Source: Planctomycetota bacterium
Lineage (GTDB): Bacteria; Planctomycetota; Phycisphaerae; Phycisphaerales; SM1A02
Length of the DNA: 50,059 nt
Reading direction: 5' to 3'
Assembly: GCA_003671075.1 (NCBI GenBank)
Contig: QWPT01000012.1
Coordinates: 1 to 50,059, forward strand
Part shown: positions 16,058-26,106 of the stretch, in pieces
How positions within the stretch are numbered: the stretch's first letter is position 1
Layout: each line of letters begins with the position of its first letter
Program-made: the position numbers and the translations under genes
Notes under the pieces: generated by a model
What the model saw: the letters and a program-made list of their open reading frames with translations, nothing else
Database searches by the model: none
Told to the model about the DNA's origin: nothing

Positions 16058-18541
16058 CTATTTTTCCGCGTGCGGCTTGGCGAACTGGTTCGCGCTCCAC
16101 GACCGAGCGCCGGCCGGGATCTCAACGATGTCGCCTGGAAGCAGTGTGATCCAACTCGAGGAAACCGCCGCGCGACTCGCGTGTTCGTCGTCCTCGATCC
16201 AAAGCTCGCGCACAACCCGCTCCGCGCGAACCAAATCGAGACCGCACCCACGCAACACCGGCGTGGGCAGCATGAGCTGCGCATCCTCAGCGAGAAACCA
16301 TGTCGCCCGCGCAAGAGTTGGCTCGCCCTCGATACGGGCAACGAGCAATTCGCGTCGCGCATCCGCATCCGCCAACAGCGTGCTGGGAATGCGTGCGCGC
16401 ATCGAGGCCGCGGGAAGACCAGCGCTCGCGTGTGGCGTAAGCGAAAGCTCCACTTCCGCTCGCACAACACCGTGGAAGTCGATGCGCTGCACGATTGCAC
16501 GCACGCGCGCGCTCGTGAACTCATCGGCATTCTCGAAGGCGCGATCGTCGACCAACACCACCTCCAGTTGTCCGCCCACGAGCTGCACGAAATCCCCGGT
16601 CGGCTCGATCGACAGCAGGCGTGGCGCACACGCGCGACGCACCGCATGCCACGCCGGCTTTACGCGCCCCGCAACATCAACGAGCGACCAGGAGTGCCCC
16701 GCCCACACATCGTTCCACTGCCAAATGAGCGCGCCCATCGAACGCGGCGCGTTGGCACGCAACCAGCGCATGGCAACATCCATCGCCCGCGCCTGCAGAT
16801 GCTGCGCTTGCGCGACATACTCATCGAATCCGCGCGCCACTCGAAATCGCGCATCAAGAAACGGCTTGTATTGAAAGTCGTCGCCGCCCCAAGCTTTTTG
16901 CCGAAGTTTCAACGCCTCGCTCGAGATCATCAATGCTTCAGGCGGAAACGACTCGCGAAGCGTTGCGATGCACGGCGGCGACTGATGACCGAATTCGCTT
17001 GAAAACCGCGGCAGAATCGTGCGGTATCCCTCGATCTTCGCCTCGGCGTCCCAAGTGTGGCGGTCGCCGTGATCGCAGTCGTTGGGATGAAGCTCCATCG
17101 AGCCTGAGTACGGACTCTCCGCCCAATACGGCGTGCCGGGATCGTGAGCCGCGACTGCCGCGGGCAGCGTCTCCAACCAATACTTGCGGCCCCACGACTG
17201 CCCTTCCTGGAGTCGATCCTTCCAACCCCAACTCCACCACGCAAGAATGTCCTCGTTTCCGCCGCACCAGAGCGCCATCGATGGATGACGCGAAAGTCGT
17301 CGCACCTGATGATCGGCCTCGCGAGCGATCAGCGAAGCAAACGGCTCGTCTTCGGGATAGGTCGCGCATGCGAACATGAAGTCCTGCCACACGAGAATTC
17401 CCAGCTCGTCGCAAGCGTTGTAGAACGCATGCGGCATGTACTTTCCACCGCCCCATACCCGCACCATGTTGAAGCCAGTGGCGCGGTAAAGCTGCATTTC
17501 CTCGCGCCAATCGCGCACATGAGTGCCGTCGAGCAGCGTCGGGATGAAGTTTGCGCCCTTAGCGAACATGGGCTTGCCATTGACGATGAAGCGAAATCCT
17601 CGGCCGATGTCGTCGAGGCTCGTGTCGAGTTCGATATTGCGCAGCGCAAAGCGCGCCTGCCGTCCATCCAAAAAACCATCGTCCATCGACTTGCCTTCCC
17701 ACGCGATCGCCTGCGCCATCCAACTACAACCGCGACGCGAACCGCGCTCCCACGGATGCCAGAGTCGCTTGGGCCGCACCGTGATTGATCGACATCCATC
17801 CTCAAGTTCGAAATGCTCGCCATCAGGTCCGTCGATGAGGCAAGTCACGCGACAACGAGCGGGATCAAGGTCGCCGCGCACATCGAGCGAAATCGTGCAC
17901 GATCCATCGCGATTCCAACGCTGCGCAACCGAGATCGGCTCAATGCGCGCGTCGTCCCAACAGATGAAATTCGCCGCGGAGAAACCGACACCAGGAACGC
18001 GCGGACCCCAATCCCAGCCGAAACTACAGGCGGGAACGCGGGCGAAGCAAAATGGCGTCCAATCACCGTTGACCGGCCGCGCACCGAGTTGCTTCTCCCA
18101 GCGCAGCACTTCATTGACCGGCGCCTTGAAGCGAAGCTCGAGCAACGCGGTACTTGCGCGAAGTTCGTCGGGAATGCGCGCCTCGAACGGCACAAACGCA
18201 CTCATGTGCATGCCCAACGAAACACCGCCGAGTACGACCTCGCAGGTTCCGTCGATCGTTCCAATGCGCAGCGCGCAATGGCGACCTTGTGAACGCGGCG
18301 GAATAGCCAGCGAACACGTAAAGCTCCAATCGGTGCGCCCGACCCATTCGCTGTCGAGCTCGGCGCGCAACGGATCAATCGGTTGCTGAATGCCCGCGCG
18401 AGAAAGCGCCGCGTGGATCGAACTCGTCGCCCCGCGCGCAATGGTGAAAGTGCCGATGCCGCGCGTGATTCCATCGCCGCCCGTGGCAGTCGCGGTCCAA
18501 CCATCTCTGCGCACGCCGATCGAATGGCGTAACTCAGCCAT
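16058..18541 (-). CDS. Glycoside hydrolase family 2 beta-mannosidase, 827 aa
   Basis: The GH2 plan is visible: N-terminal sugar-binding jelly roll (with ALRIGTIDGTCEVVLGGVSL), an immunoglobulin-like domain, and a TIM barrel. Barrel motifs include FNMVRVWGGGKYMPHAFYNA, LGILVWQDFMFACATYP, LWCGGNEDILAWW with the acid/base Glu near residue 430, and FSSEFGHQSPP with the nucleophile Glu near 515. IWQWNDVWAGHSWSLVD follows. These match exo-beta-mannosidases, which remove terminal beta-mannose; the lack of a signal peptide suggests a cytoplasmic enzyme. The chosen ATG at 18541 overlaps the symporter stop by 8 bp and has GGGGAAG upstream. It is the third gene of the GH38-symporter-GH2 operon. Confidence 0.9.
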   Translation of the reverse strand: MAELRHSIGVRRDGWTATATGGDGITRGIGTFTIARGATSSIHAALSRAGIQQPIDPLRAELDSEWVGRTDWSFTCSLAIPPRSQGRHCALRIGTIDGTCEVVLGGVSLGMHMSAFVPFEARIPDELRASTALLELRFKAPVNEVLRWEKQLGARPVNGDWTPFCFARVPACSFGWDWGPRVPGVGFSAANFICWDDARIEPISVAQRWNRDGSCTISLDVRGDLDPARCRVTCLIDGPDGEHFELEDGCRSITVRPKRLWHPWERGSRRGCSWMAQAIAWEGKSMDDGFLDGRQARFALRNIELDTSLDDIGRGFRFIVNGKPMFAKGANFIPTLLDGTHVRDWREEMQLYRATGFNMVRVWGGGKYMPHAFYNACDELGILVWQDFMFACATYPEDEPFASLIAREADHQVRRLSRHPSMALWCGGNEDILAWWSWGWKDRLQEGQSWGRKYWLETLPAAVAAHDPGTPYWAESPYSGSMELHPNDCDHGDRHTWDAEAKIEGYRTILPRFSSEFGHQSPPCIATLRESFPPEALMISSEALKLRQKAWGGDDFQYKPFLDARFRVARGFDEYVAQAQHLQARAMDVAMRWLRANAPRSMGALIWQWNDVWAGHSWSLVDVAGRVKPAWHAVRRACAPRLLSIEPTGDFVQLVGGQLEVVLVDDRAFENADEFTSARVRAIVQRIDFHGVVRAEVELSLTPHASAGLPAASMRARIPSTLLADADARRELLVARIEGEPTLARATWFLAEDAQLMLPTPVLRGCGLDLVRAERVVRELWIEDDEHASRAAVSSSWITLLPGDIVEIPAGARSWSANQFAKPHAEK

Positions 18542-20564
18542 GATCTTCCCCGCCACCCGTTGGCCGATTGCGCACAGATCCATCATCGCCCGCGTCGGCG
18601 CGACGCTTCTCGAGCAATTCGAACATGCGGCGAAGGTCGCGCACTCCACCGATGGAAAACCAGATCACCACGCTCGTACCCACGATGAGCGTGAAGTAGG
18701 TGTACGCGTGCCAGAATCCCAGCCAGGCCGAGTCGACGGGCGGCTTGCCGAACAGAAGAAATGGCGTGACAACGGCGAACAGAAGCGTGCCCGCGATCGG
18801 CCACGACAGCGTGATCCAAGTGACCGCGCGATCCCAGCCAGTGAAATTGCGATCGATGCCGATCTTCTCCCAAATGCTGCGTTTCTGATCGATTTGGATC
18901 GCGGCTTCCTCATCGTCGGCCACGCGGAACTTTCCACGATGCAGCAATCGATCGAGATCGAAATTCGCAGGTCGCACCAGCGCAAGTGTGGTGTAGACCG
19001 ACGCGGCGGCCGCCATGGCGAAGAAGCCGAGCAACTGGCCGTTGAAGCTCTTGATCCACATGAGCAACGCATACAGCGACGGCAGCGATTGCTCGCATGA
19101 CTTCCAAACACCAGTGAATTCATGCACAAAGAGGCCGATGGCCGCAATCGTAACGCCCGTGAGCATGCCGCCCCACGCCGACGCGCGCCCGCCGATGCGC
19201 GTGTAAAGGCCACCGATGATTGCGCACCCCGCACCCGCGTAAAACAGGCTCGCGGAGAGATTGCAGTACATCGCGATGCGTTGGTCGGGCGAACGGAAAG
19301 TCGCGCTGAAGAAGAAGCCCCAGCAAGCCACGAGAAAGATTGCGAACTTGATCAGTCGAATATGCGCCTTCGGCGAAAGCTCGCCGAAACCCATGCGCTG
19401 GCGCACGGGCATGATCACATCCTGCACAAGGATCGAGCCCCACGAGTGGAGATATGCGTTGTCAGTGCCGAGATACGCGCCAAACATCGCGGCGATCACA
19501 AAGCCGAGCAGCCCCGCAGGAAGCATGAGCCCGAGCGCAACCGGAGTGCGCAATTCGCTGACCTGCGAAGCCGGAAGCGCGGCGACAGCCTCGCGCACCG
19601 CCGCGCCCGCTTCCGCGTAAGCAGGATTTTCCAGCAGCGTCCGAATGCACAATGGCAGCACCAGCGTCACCAGCATAAACACGCGGAAGCGCCAGCCGTT
19701 GAGGATGTTCGCCATCTTCGCTTCGTGCGGGGTTGCGGCGGCCGCGTTGTAACCCTGGTCGCCCTGCCATGCTTTCGCGGTGTAAAGAATGAGAACAGCT
19801 TGGATTCCCCAGTAGGCAACATTGAAATTCTCTTCCGCCTTCAGCGACGAAGGCGCCGGATTCACCAGTGATTTTCCGTCACCCACCGAAAGCAGCGTGG
19901 TGCTGAGATCGCTCCAAGGGAACTTCCAGATGAGGAAGAGCGTGAGCGCTGCGAACACCAGATTGCAGAACACTCCTTGCAGAAAGTCGGTCACCATCAC
20001 CGTGACCTGTCCACCGAGAAAGATGAAGAACAGCGCCGTCGAAAGCATCATCACCATGAACACGAGATAGGTGTCGAACATGGTTCCCGCGAGCATGAAA
20101 TGCGACGGAAGCCCCATGAGGTGAATGAGAAAACGTGCGCTGATGCCTGGAAAGACGCCATAGTTTAAGAGACCGGCGACGAAGGCGAGCCCGCCACAGA
20201 AGATGCGGAAGTTGCGGTCGTAGCGCTGCTCGAGAAACTGCGCGAGAGTCAGCGCGCGCGTGCGACGGAAGCGATACGCGACCCAACCGGTCAGCGCGAG
20301 AAAGATCATGATCGGACCTTCGCTCAGGCCCCACCACACCGATGTGTATCCAACATCGTAATTTTGCTGGAAAAACCAGGCGAGCGTGATCAGTCCGATC
20401 GACGCGCGCGCATCGGCCAGCGCGATGAGGTAACGGCCGGCGCAACGATTGGCGGCAAGAAAGCCAGCGACGCTCTGGCCGTACTTACGCGTGCGGATTC
20501 CGACAACCGCAAGCGCGGTCACCAGAACGATCGGAAGAAGCCAGTCGAACAAAGACAGATGCAT
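18534..20564 (-). CDS. Sodium:solute symporter (SSS family), 676 aa
   Basis: About 13-14 hydrophobic helices are evident. SSS-type features include an early helix (LLPIVLVTALAVVGI), GLITLAWFFQQNYDVGYTS near the sodium-site region, LTLAQFLEQRY, VTVMVTDFLQGVFC and the TDNAYLHSWGSILVQDV stretch. The family imports sugars and other solutes with sodium across the cytoplasmic membrane. Placement between an alpha-mannosidase and a beta-mannosidase suggests uptake of mannosides or mannose-containing oligosaccharides; the substrate is inferred from context only. A soluble C-terminal part (from about 560) contains an insertion before two last helices. ATG 20564 starts at the natural N-terminus, 27 bp after the GH38 gene; the stop overlaps the GH2 start. 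Confidence 0.88.
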   Translation of the reverse strand: MHLSLFDWLLPIVLVTALAVVGIRTRKYGQSVAGFLAANRCAGRYLIALADARASIGLITLAWFFQQNYDVGYTSVWWGLSEGPIMIFLALTGWVAYRFRRTRALTLAQFLEQRYDRNFRIFCGGLAFVAGLLNYGVFPGISARFLIHLMGLPSHFMLAGTMFDTYLVFMVMMLSTALFFIFLGGQVTVMVTDFLQGVFCNLVFAALTLFLIWKFPWSDLSTTLLSVGDGKSLVNPAPSSLKAEENFNVAYWGIQAVLILYTAKAWQGDQGYNAAAATPHEAKMANILNGWRFRVFMLVTLVLPLCIRTLLENPAYAEAGAAVREAVAALPASQVSELRTPVALGLMLPAGLLGFVIAAMFGAYLGTDNAYLHSWGSILVQDVIMPVRQRMGFGELSPKAHIRLIKFAIFLVACWGFFFSATFRSPDQRIAMYCNLSASLFYAGAGCAIIGGLYTRIGGRASAWGGMLTGVTIAAIGLFVHEFTGVWKSCEQSLPSLYALLMWIKSFNGQLLGFFAMAAAASVYTTLALVRPANFDLDRLLHRGKFRVADDEEAAIQIDQKRSIWEKIGIDRNFTGWDRAVTWITLSWPIAGTLLFAVVTPFLLFGKPPVDSAWLGFWHAYTYFTLIVGTSVVIWFSIGGVRDLRRMFELLEKRRADAGDDGSVRNRPTGGGEDHG

Positions 20565-20591
20565 CGCCGCAGGATAACGCCTGCGCCGCAC

Positions 20592-23500
20592 TCACTCGAC
20601 GCGCAGGGTGACGATCTCGAACGGCTTCATGCGCAGGAGCGTGGCCGCGCCCTTGGAATGCCTGAGATCCTCGCGGGAAAGCGGCTTCTCCAAGAGGTCG
20701 ACCGACGACACTTTGCTCGCATCGATGTTCCAGAAGACCTGCACATCGCCGCGCGCGCCACGCGTCTCGACAAGTCGCAAAATGCGACCACGGCCGTCCT
20801 CCGCCGGTTTCCATGCGGCAATCTCCACGCGCATCGATGCGGCTGCGAGCACATCGAATGGCGCCCATGCGCCGCGCAAAATGCCCTTGCGGCCCTTGGT
20901 TAACGCCAACGCGCGCATTGGCTCGCGGAACATCTCGGCCGCGCAATCGACATCCGCATCACGCCAATCGCCGGCGTGCGGCATGATGGCGTAGTTGAAA
21001 GCGTGTTCGCCACGGTCGCAGGTCGGATCGGGAAACAGCGGGCTTTTGAGCAGCGAGAGCCCGAGCGTCGCGCCATCCGCCGTCGCGATCGCGCTGCGTC
21101 CGTAGCGGCCATCGTCGAGCACCGCGACTCCGAAACCAGGCTCGGCGACATCCATCCACGCGTGGCCAGGAACCTCGAAACGCGCCTCTTCCCAACTTGT
21201 GTTGCGATGAATCGGCCGCTCGATCGCGCCGAACTGCGAGCCGAACCAAGCATGACGCGCCCGCACCGCGCAGGGGAACAGCGCGCGAAGCAACTGCTGC
21301 GACTCGCGCCAATCGACCTCGGTACGAATCTCAAGCCGACCGCTTCCCGCATCAAGGCGATAGGTCTGCCAAATCCTGCTTTTTGCGCCAATCGCGCGCT
21401 CGACGCGCATCTCGCCACGCAGCGGATGCGCTTGAGATATGGCGATTTCGCAGTCGTCGTCGATCATGAGGCACTTGTCGAAATAGTCGCGATCGGTGTC
21501 CCATGCCTCCCAGCGACGCGGACGATCTTCGTACATGGCAAGTTGGTTCATCGGCATCGGGCGACCGCGCGCATCGCGCATATTGGCAAGTCGCCGCGTC
21601 GGAAGATGCTCGAGCTCGGCAACACGGCCAGCGAGATCGATGAATGCGCGCACGGTGCCGTTTGAAAGCGTCACGCCCCGCTTGGTCGCCTTCACCATAA
21701 CGGCGGGCGGAAGCGGCCCGATCTCCGCAGCATCAATGAGTTTCATGCCCAGCGCGGGCACATCGTTCACTTCGATCAAAGCTTCGCCGACCTCGACCAC
21801 TCCACAGCGCCGCTTCGACGCCGTGTTGCGCACCAAGACAGGGTTGCGCATCGCGCGGGTGTCGGCGATTTTGGCGAACGCCATCTCGAGCCGATCACGC
21901 TCACCAACCGCCACCTGCGAAATCGCGACATGGTCTGCGCGAGCGTCCTTGTAGACGATCTCGATCGACGAACCAGGAAGGATGTCGTGGAACTGATTGA
22001 GAAGCAGCGTCTTCCACGCGCGATCCAACCGCCCGCGAAATGCCGACAGATTCTTCGCATCGGTTGCGCGCGAGGCGCTCGGCAACGAGCACGCCAACGC
22101 CTCCACATCGCGCAACGCGCTTTCCGCAAGGCGATTCTGCCGCTTCAACCAAGCCTGGCTGGTGTAGGTCCCGCGGTGCAACTCGAGATAGAGCTCGCCG
22201 TCCCAAGACGCCAACGGACGGCCCGCGCTCTCGAGCGCTTCGCGTCCGGCGTGGAGGCGACCACAGAAGACATCGACGCGATGCTGCTCGAAACGCGGCA
22301 AACCAGCGCAATCCGCAGCGAGTTCGGCCCGCGCGATTTGCCAATCGGTCGGACCTCCGCCACCGTCGCCGAAGCCAAACGGCTGCAGCCACATTGGAAT
22401 GGCGCTGGCAAAGAAACTCTGTCCATCCTGGACAATGAGGTTCTTTTCGCCGTAAAGCATGTCCTTCGGTTCGATCGACGAGTTGTAGTTGTGCCCCGGT
22501 GTGAGGTGCGTGAGAAGTTCGGTGCCGTCGAGGCCGCGCCACATGAAGGTGACATGGGGAAACTTGTTCGTCTCGCACCAGCTCATCTTGTTGGTGATGA
22601 AGGTGTCGAGTCCACCAAGCCGTGCGATCTGCGGAAGACAGGGCGGAAAGCCGAAAGTGTCGGGTAGATAGAGGAAGCGCTGCTTTCCCGCTGCGCCAAA
22701 ATGCTCGGTCCAGAAGCCAGTTCCGTGCACGATCTGCCGCACGAAACTCTCGCCCGATGGACAAGTGCAATCGGGCTCGATCCACATCGCGCCGCCGGGT
22801 TCCCATCGACCCTCCTGCACGCGCTTGGCAATCTGCGCGAACACTTCGGGTGCGTCTTCCTTCACATACTCGTACTGCTGCGCCTGCGAGCAGAGGAAGT
22901 GAAAGTCAGCGAAACGCTCTTGAAGACGCAAGACATTGGAGAAACTGCGCACGCACTTGCGGCGGGTCTCGCGCAGTGGCCAGAGCCAGGCGGTGTCAAT
23001 GTGGGCGTGACCAACGGCGACGCACGCCGTCGCGGCCTCATGCGCGCCACCTCGTACGAGTTCGTCGAGCGCCGATGCCGTTTCCTCCATGCCGGGCACG
23101 GGATCTTGCGCATCGATGCACGCGTGAAAATCACGCAGCCCGTTGGCGATTTCGGTTGCGCGCGGCGAGTCTTCCGGAAGCGCCAACATCAGTCGACGCA
23201 GGAAATCCCAGGCTTGCGCGTATCGCCAGGCCGCTTCGTCCACCACGACCAACTCCGCGCTCTCAAGCCGACCCGGCTTGGGCTCGCGCCATCGCGCTTG
23301 CAGCTCAGGGTGATCCCACCAAAAGGTCGAGATCCCCAGCGGAAGATTGCACGCGCCTTCGACGAACAGGTCGATTTTCTCGCCGCCCCGCGCGCCCGCC
23401 GACCAGAGAAACGCGAGGTCGCGGTACGGATCAAATCCTTGAAACGCCACGCCATCACGCCAAAGTGTGCCTTCACTGCCGCAGGAAAACCGCAGCGCCA

Positions 23501-23771
23501 CTGTGTGGCCGCGCATCTCCGCTGGAACTCGCCCTTGCAATCTGAACCACGCCGTCGACCAGACTGGTCCCCAGCGTAGACCGATGTCCACTGGCCGATA
23601 CTGAGCGCGTTTCGCCTCGGCGAGCGAAGGATGCCCGCCCTCGAGGCCCGAACCTGGCGCTTGCCAAATGCCTACTTTGAGCGGGTTTCGCAGCGGAAAT
23701 ACCCGCGGCAGCAAAACTTCGGTGTGGAAACCTTCGTAGCGAATGGCCGCATATTGGAGATTAGGAAGCAC
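20592..23771 (-). CDS. Glycoside hydrolase family 38 alpha-mannosidase, 1059 aa, GTG start
   Basis: GH38 enzymes release alpha-mannose with a zinc ion and a retaining mechanism. The first metal motif GHAHIDTAWLWPLRE lies near residue 258, the nucleophile motif FLYLPDTFGFP near 373, and ITNKMSWCETNKFPH, HRGTYTSQAWLKRQNR (with His ligand) and LLNQFHDILPGS follow in the normal order. The C-terminal 450 residues form the usual beta-rich domains. The 1059-aa length matches bacterial/fungal GH38. No signal peptide is seen, so it probably acts in the cytoplasm on imported oligosaccharides. The start is GTG with AGGA about 8 nt upstream. It is the first gene of the mannoside operon and diverges from the gene at 23826 with only 54 bp between. 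Confidence 0.93.
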   Translation of the reverse strand: MLPNLQYAAIRYEGFHTEVLLPRVFPLRNPLKVGIWQAPGSGLEGGHPSLAEAKRAQYRPVDIGLRWGPVWSTAWFRLQGRVPAEMRGHTVALRFSCGSEGTLWRDGVAFQGFDPYRDLAFLWSAGARGGEKIDLFVEGACNLPLGISTFWWDHPELQARWREPKPGRLESAELVVVDEAAWRYAQAWDFLRRLMLALPEDSPRATEIANGLRDFHACIDAQDPVPGMEETASALDELVRGGAHEAATACVAVGHAHIDTAWLWPLRETRRKCVRSFSNVLRLQERFADFHFLCSQAQQYEYVKEDAPEVFAQIAKRVQEGRWEPGGAMWIEPDCTCPSGESFVRQIVHGTGFWTEHFGAAGKQRFLYLPDTFGFPPCLPQIARLGGLDTFITNKMSWCETNKFPHVTFMWRGLDGTELLTHLTPGHNYNSSIEPKDMLYGEKNLIVQDGQSFFASAIPMWLQPFGFGDGGGGPTDWQIARAELAADCAGLPRFEQHRVDVFCGRLHAGREALESAGRPLASWDGELYLELHRGTYTSQAWLKRQNRLAESALRDVEALACSLPSASRATDAKNLSAFRGRLDRAWKTLLLNQFHDILPGSSIEIVYKDARADHVAISQVAVGERDRLEMAFAKIADTRAMRNPVLVRNTASKRRCGVVEVGEALIEVNDVPALGMKLIDAAEIGPLPPAVMVKATKRGVTLSNGTVRAFIDLAGRVAELEHLPTRRLANMRDARGRPMPMNQLAMYEDRPRRWEAWDTDRDYFDKCLMIDDDCEIAISQAHPLRGEMRVERAIGAKSRIWQTYRLDAGSGRLEIRTEVDWRESQQLLRALFPCAVRARHAWFGSQFGAIERPIHRNTSWEEARFEVPGHAWMDVAEPGFGVAVLDDGRYGRSAIATADGATLGLSLLKSPLFPDPTCDRGEHAFNYAIMPHAGDWRDADVDCAAEMFREPMRALALTKGRKGILRGAWAPFDVLAAASMRVEIAAWKPAEDGRGRILRLVETRGARGDVQVFWNIDASKVSSVDLLEKPLSREDLRHSKGAATLLRMKPFEIVTLRVE

Positions 23772-23825
23772 CGGCGCATCCTACCCAAGCTCGCGCAGGG
23801 AAACCGACGACGATTGATTCGTAAC

Positions 23826-25034
23826 ATGGCGTCTATGCGCACGACCCCGACCCTCAGAGTTTCGATTGTCCTCGCCACGCTTGCCGTCACGGCCGTGGCC
23901 TGCGCAGCAAGTCCCGCCACCATCGCGTCGACCATGCCCGAGTCGCGCGCCACCACCATCGCCGTCGGAGTGGCGCAAATCACCGGGCTGGCGATCTCGC
24001 CGCTCCTGGTTCTGGTCGCGCTCGGTTGGACCGAATTCCTCAACGCCGGCGGCTTCAGCGCAACCGCGCTGCCGATCTACGCCAATCCATGGTTGCTCAT
24101 CCCATGTTCCGTGGTGCTTGCGCTCGCACTCGCCAAAAAGTGCGTTGCCCCAGCGATTCCACTGCCTATCCGCAAGTTGTTCGACGCCGGCGAGTATCTC
24201 GAGGCGAAGGTTTCCGCGTTGGTCGCGGCGGGCGTACTGCTCCCGAGCATCATTGCGACCATGGCGGCGGCGGCGAGTGTGACATCCGCGACTGGCGGCG
24301 ACGCATCAGCGCAATCCGCTGGAATTACAGCCGATTGGGCGGTTTACCTCTGGATGGTTCCCGCGGTGCTCGTCGTGTTCGGCGCGGTGTGGATCACCTT
24401 CCACGCCGTCGACGCGCTCATCGTGCTCAGCCCGTTCGCGCTCATCGACACCCTGCTCGTTGCGCTGCGCGCCAGCGTGTTGGCGATGCTCGCGCTTTCG
24501 CTTCTTGTGAGCCCAATCCTTGCGTTGTTGCTGTGCGCACCGATCATCCTGCTCTCGCTTCTGTTCGCCGGATGGTGCGTTCGCCTCGACATGTTTGCGC
24601 TCTGCGTTGCGCTCGATCTGCTGTTTGCGCGCGCAAAGCGCTCCGATCCGTCACGCGGACCCATGCGCGCCTTCCTCGCCACCCGTGGTCATGGAGCGCC
24701 GATTCGAACCATGGGCCACGCGCAACCCGATCCTGCTGGAATTGCGTTCACCTATCGACCGTTGTTTCTGCTGCCACGACGCACAATCCACATCGCCGCT
24801 TCACAGCCCACTCTGGTGCGCGGAGCCATCTGGTCGACCATCATCGAACAACCGCCTGGTGTTGCGCGCACGCAAAGACTGCTCGCGTTTCCGCCCCGCT
24901 ACACGCCACACGCCGAAACGATTGCAACGCGCTTTCGAGCCCGCCTATCCGAGGGCGTCATCCGCCGCGCTTGGCACAGCGTCCGTTCCGCCATCGCTGC
25001 GATCCTGGCGGGAAGCTCGGAATCACCCGCTTAA
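23826..25034 (+). CDS. Multi-pass membrane protein of unknown function, 402 aa
   Basis: The N-terminus has a hydrophobic signal-like helix (VLATLAVTAVACAASP), followed by about seven further helices up to residue 275 (for example GLAISPLLVLVALGWTEFL, WLLIPCSVVLALALA, LVAAGVLLPSIIATMAAAA, YLWMVPAVLVVFGAVWITFHA). The C-terminal 125 residues are soluble and basic, with a beta-rich part (FTYRPLFLLPRRTIHIAA). The helical core recalls DUF4126-like membrane proteins, but I cannot confirm this. ATG 23826 is chosen because upstream residues are charged and lie in the divergent promoter region; ATG 23835 is possible. It stands next to another membrane protein gene 42 bp downstream and may form a pair with it. 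Confidence 0.7.
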   Translation: MASMRTTPTLRVSIVLATLAVTAVACAASPATIASTMPESRATTIAVGVAQITGLAISPLLVLVALGWTEFLNAGGFSATALPIYANPWLLIPCSVVLALALAKKCVAPAIPLPIRKLFDAGEYLEAKVSALVAAGVLLPSIIATMAAAASVTSATGGDASAQSAGITADWAVYLWMVPAVLVVFGAVWITFHAVDALIVLSPFALIDTLLVALRASVLAMLALSLLVSPILALLLCAPIILLSLLFAGWCVRLDMFALCVALDLLFARAKRSDPSRGPMRAFLATRGHGAPIRTMGHAQPDPAGIAFTYRPLFLLPRRTIHIAASQPTLVRGAIWSTIIEQPPGVARTQRLLAFPPRYTPHAETIATRFRARLSEGVIRRAWHSVRSAIAAILAGSSESPA

Positions 25035-25076
25035 CTGCACGCGAGACGCGGTGCGGAAAGTAGAGTGGACGTCCCG

Positions 25077-25946
25077 ATGTCGGACGCCGTTGCCATCATG
25101 ATCGAAGTCGCGTTACCAGCGCTCATTGCTGGAGCGGTCGCGATCTTGGCGACGCTGGTCGTCGAGCGATTCGGCGGCGTCATCGGCGGAATTCTTTCCA
25201 GCGTTCCAAGCACCATCGTGCCCGCCGCGATCGGCATCTACGCCCGCAACACACATCCCGACGATTTTCGCCGCACCATGGCGTTCATTCCCGTTGGAAT
25301 CCTGCTGAATGCTGGCTACCTCGTGCTTTGGCGAGTCATTCCGGCCCAAGTTGCACGACGTACACACTCGCATCTGCTTGCTTGGACAGTCACGCTTGCG
25401 CTCGGTGCCTGGATCATCGTCGCGAGCCTGATCATGCTCTTACACGACGCATTCAGGCCATCGGTCCATCAGTCGGTCACCATCGGTATCACCGCGTTCG
25501 CGGCAGGAATCGCGTTGGGATTTGCGGCCAACCGCAAGCCGCATCCTGCGCCTCGCGGACACAACCGCGTGAGCACAATGGTGCTCATCACAAGAGGCGT
25601 CGTCGGATCAATCGCCATCGCAACGGCCATGCTGCTCTCGCGCGCTGGACTTCCCGTCGCCAGCGGCCTCGCCACCGTTTTTCCCGTCATATTCACCACC
25701 ATCATGGTTGCGACTTGGCTTGCCCAAGGCGCGCATGTGACAACGGGCGCCGTCGGGCCAATGACGCTCGGCACCCTCAGCGTCAGCGCGTATGCCCTGC
25801 TCGCCTCCCTGCTGTTTCCACTGATGCCCCTCTGGATTGCAGCCCTTCTCTGTTGGGTGATCGCGGTCCTGACCGTCAGTATTCCGGCCTTCCTTTTCCT
25901 GCGCCATCGCCGCCAGCGCCTCGCGCACCGGTCGGCGAACGCCTGA
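25077..25946 (+). CDS. Multi-pass membrane protein with apparent internal duplication, 289 aa
   Basis: Eight to nine hydrophobic helices fill the chain. The two halves have a similar layout: GGVIGGILSSVPSTIVPAAI in the first half and ASGLATVFPVIFTTIMVATW in the second, each a Gly/Pro/Thr-rich helix likely to form part of a pore or substrate site. This points to a small transporter built from a duplicated unit, as in many secondary carriers. I do not recognise the family. ATG 25077 (MSDAVAIMIEVALPAL) is preferred over the GTG at 25065. It lies 42 bp after the preceding membrane protein gene. A basic Arg/His-rich C-terminus ends on the presumed cytoplasmic side. Confidence 0.72.
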   Translation: MSDAVAIMIEVALPALIAGAVAILATLVVERFGGVIGGILSSVPSTIVPAAIGIYARNTHPDDFRRTMAFIPVGILLNAGYLVLWRVIPAQVARRTHSHLLAWTVTLALGAWIIVASLIMLLHDAFRPSVHQSVTIGITAFAAGIALGFAANRKPHPAPRGHNRVSTMVLITRGVVGSIAIATAMLLSRAGLPVASGLATVFPVIFTTIMVATWLAQGAHVTTGAVGPMTLGTLSVSAYALLASLLFPLMPLWIAALLCWVIAVLTVSIPAFLFLRHRRQRLAHRSANA

Positions 25947-26106
25947 CGGCGTGGCTCCGATAGTCATGATTTCCACGGGATCACCCAACTGGTTCGATTC
26001 TGCGGCGCAGCAATGTTCGCTTCGATAGACTGACTTCCTAGCGCCACCGTCGTCTCGTGGCACGATCAGACCTGAAGTCCTTGGAATAGGCGCAGCGCGG
26101 GCGCCG

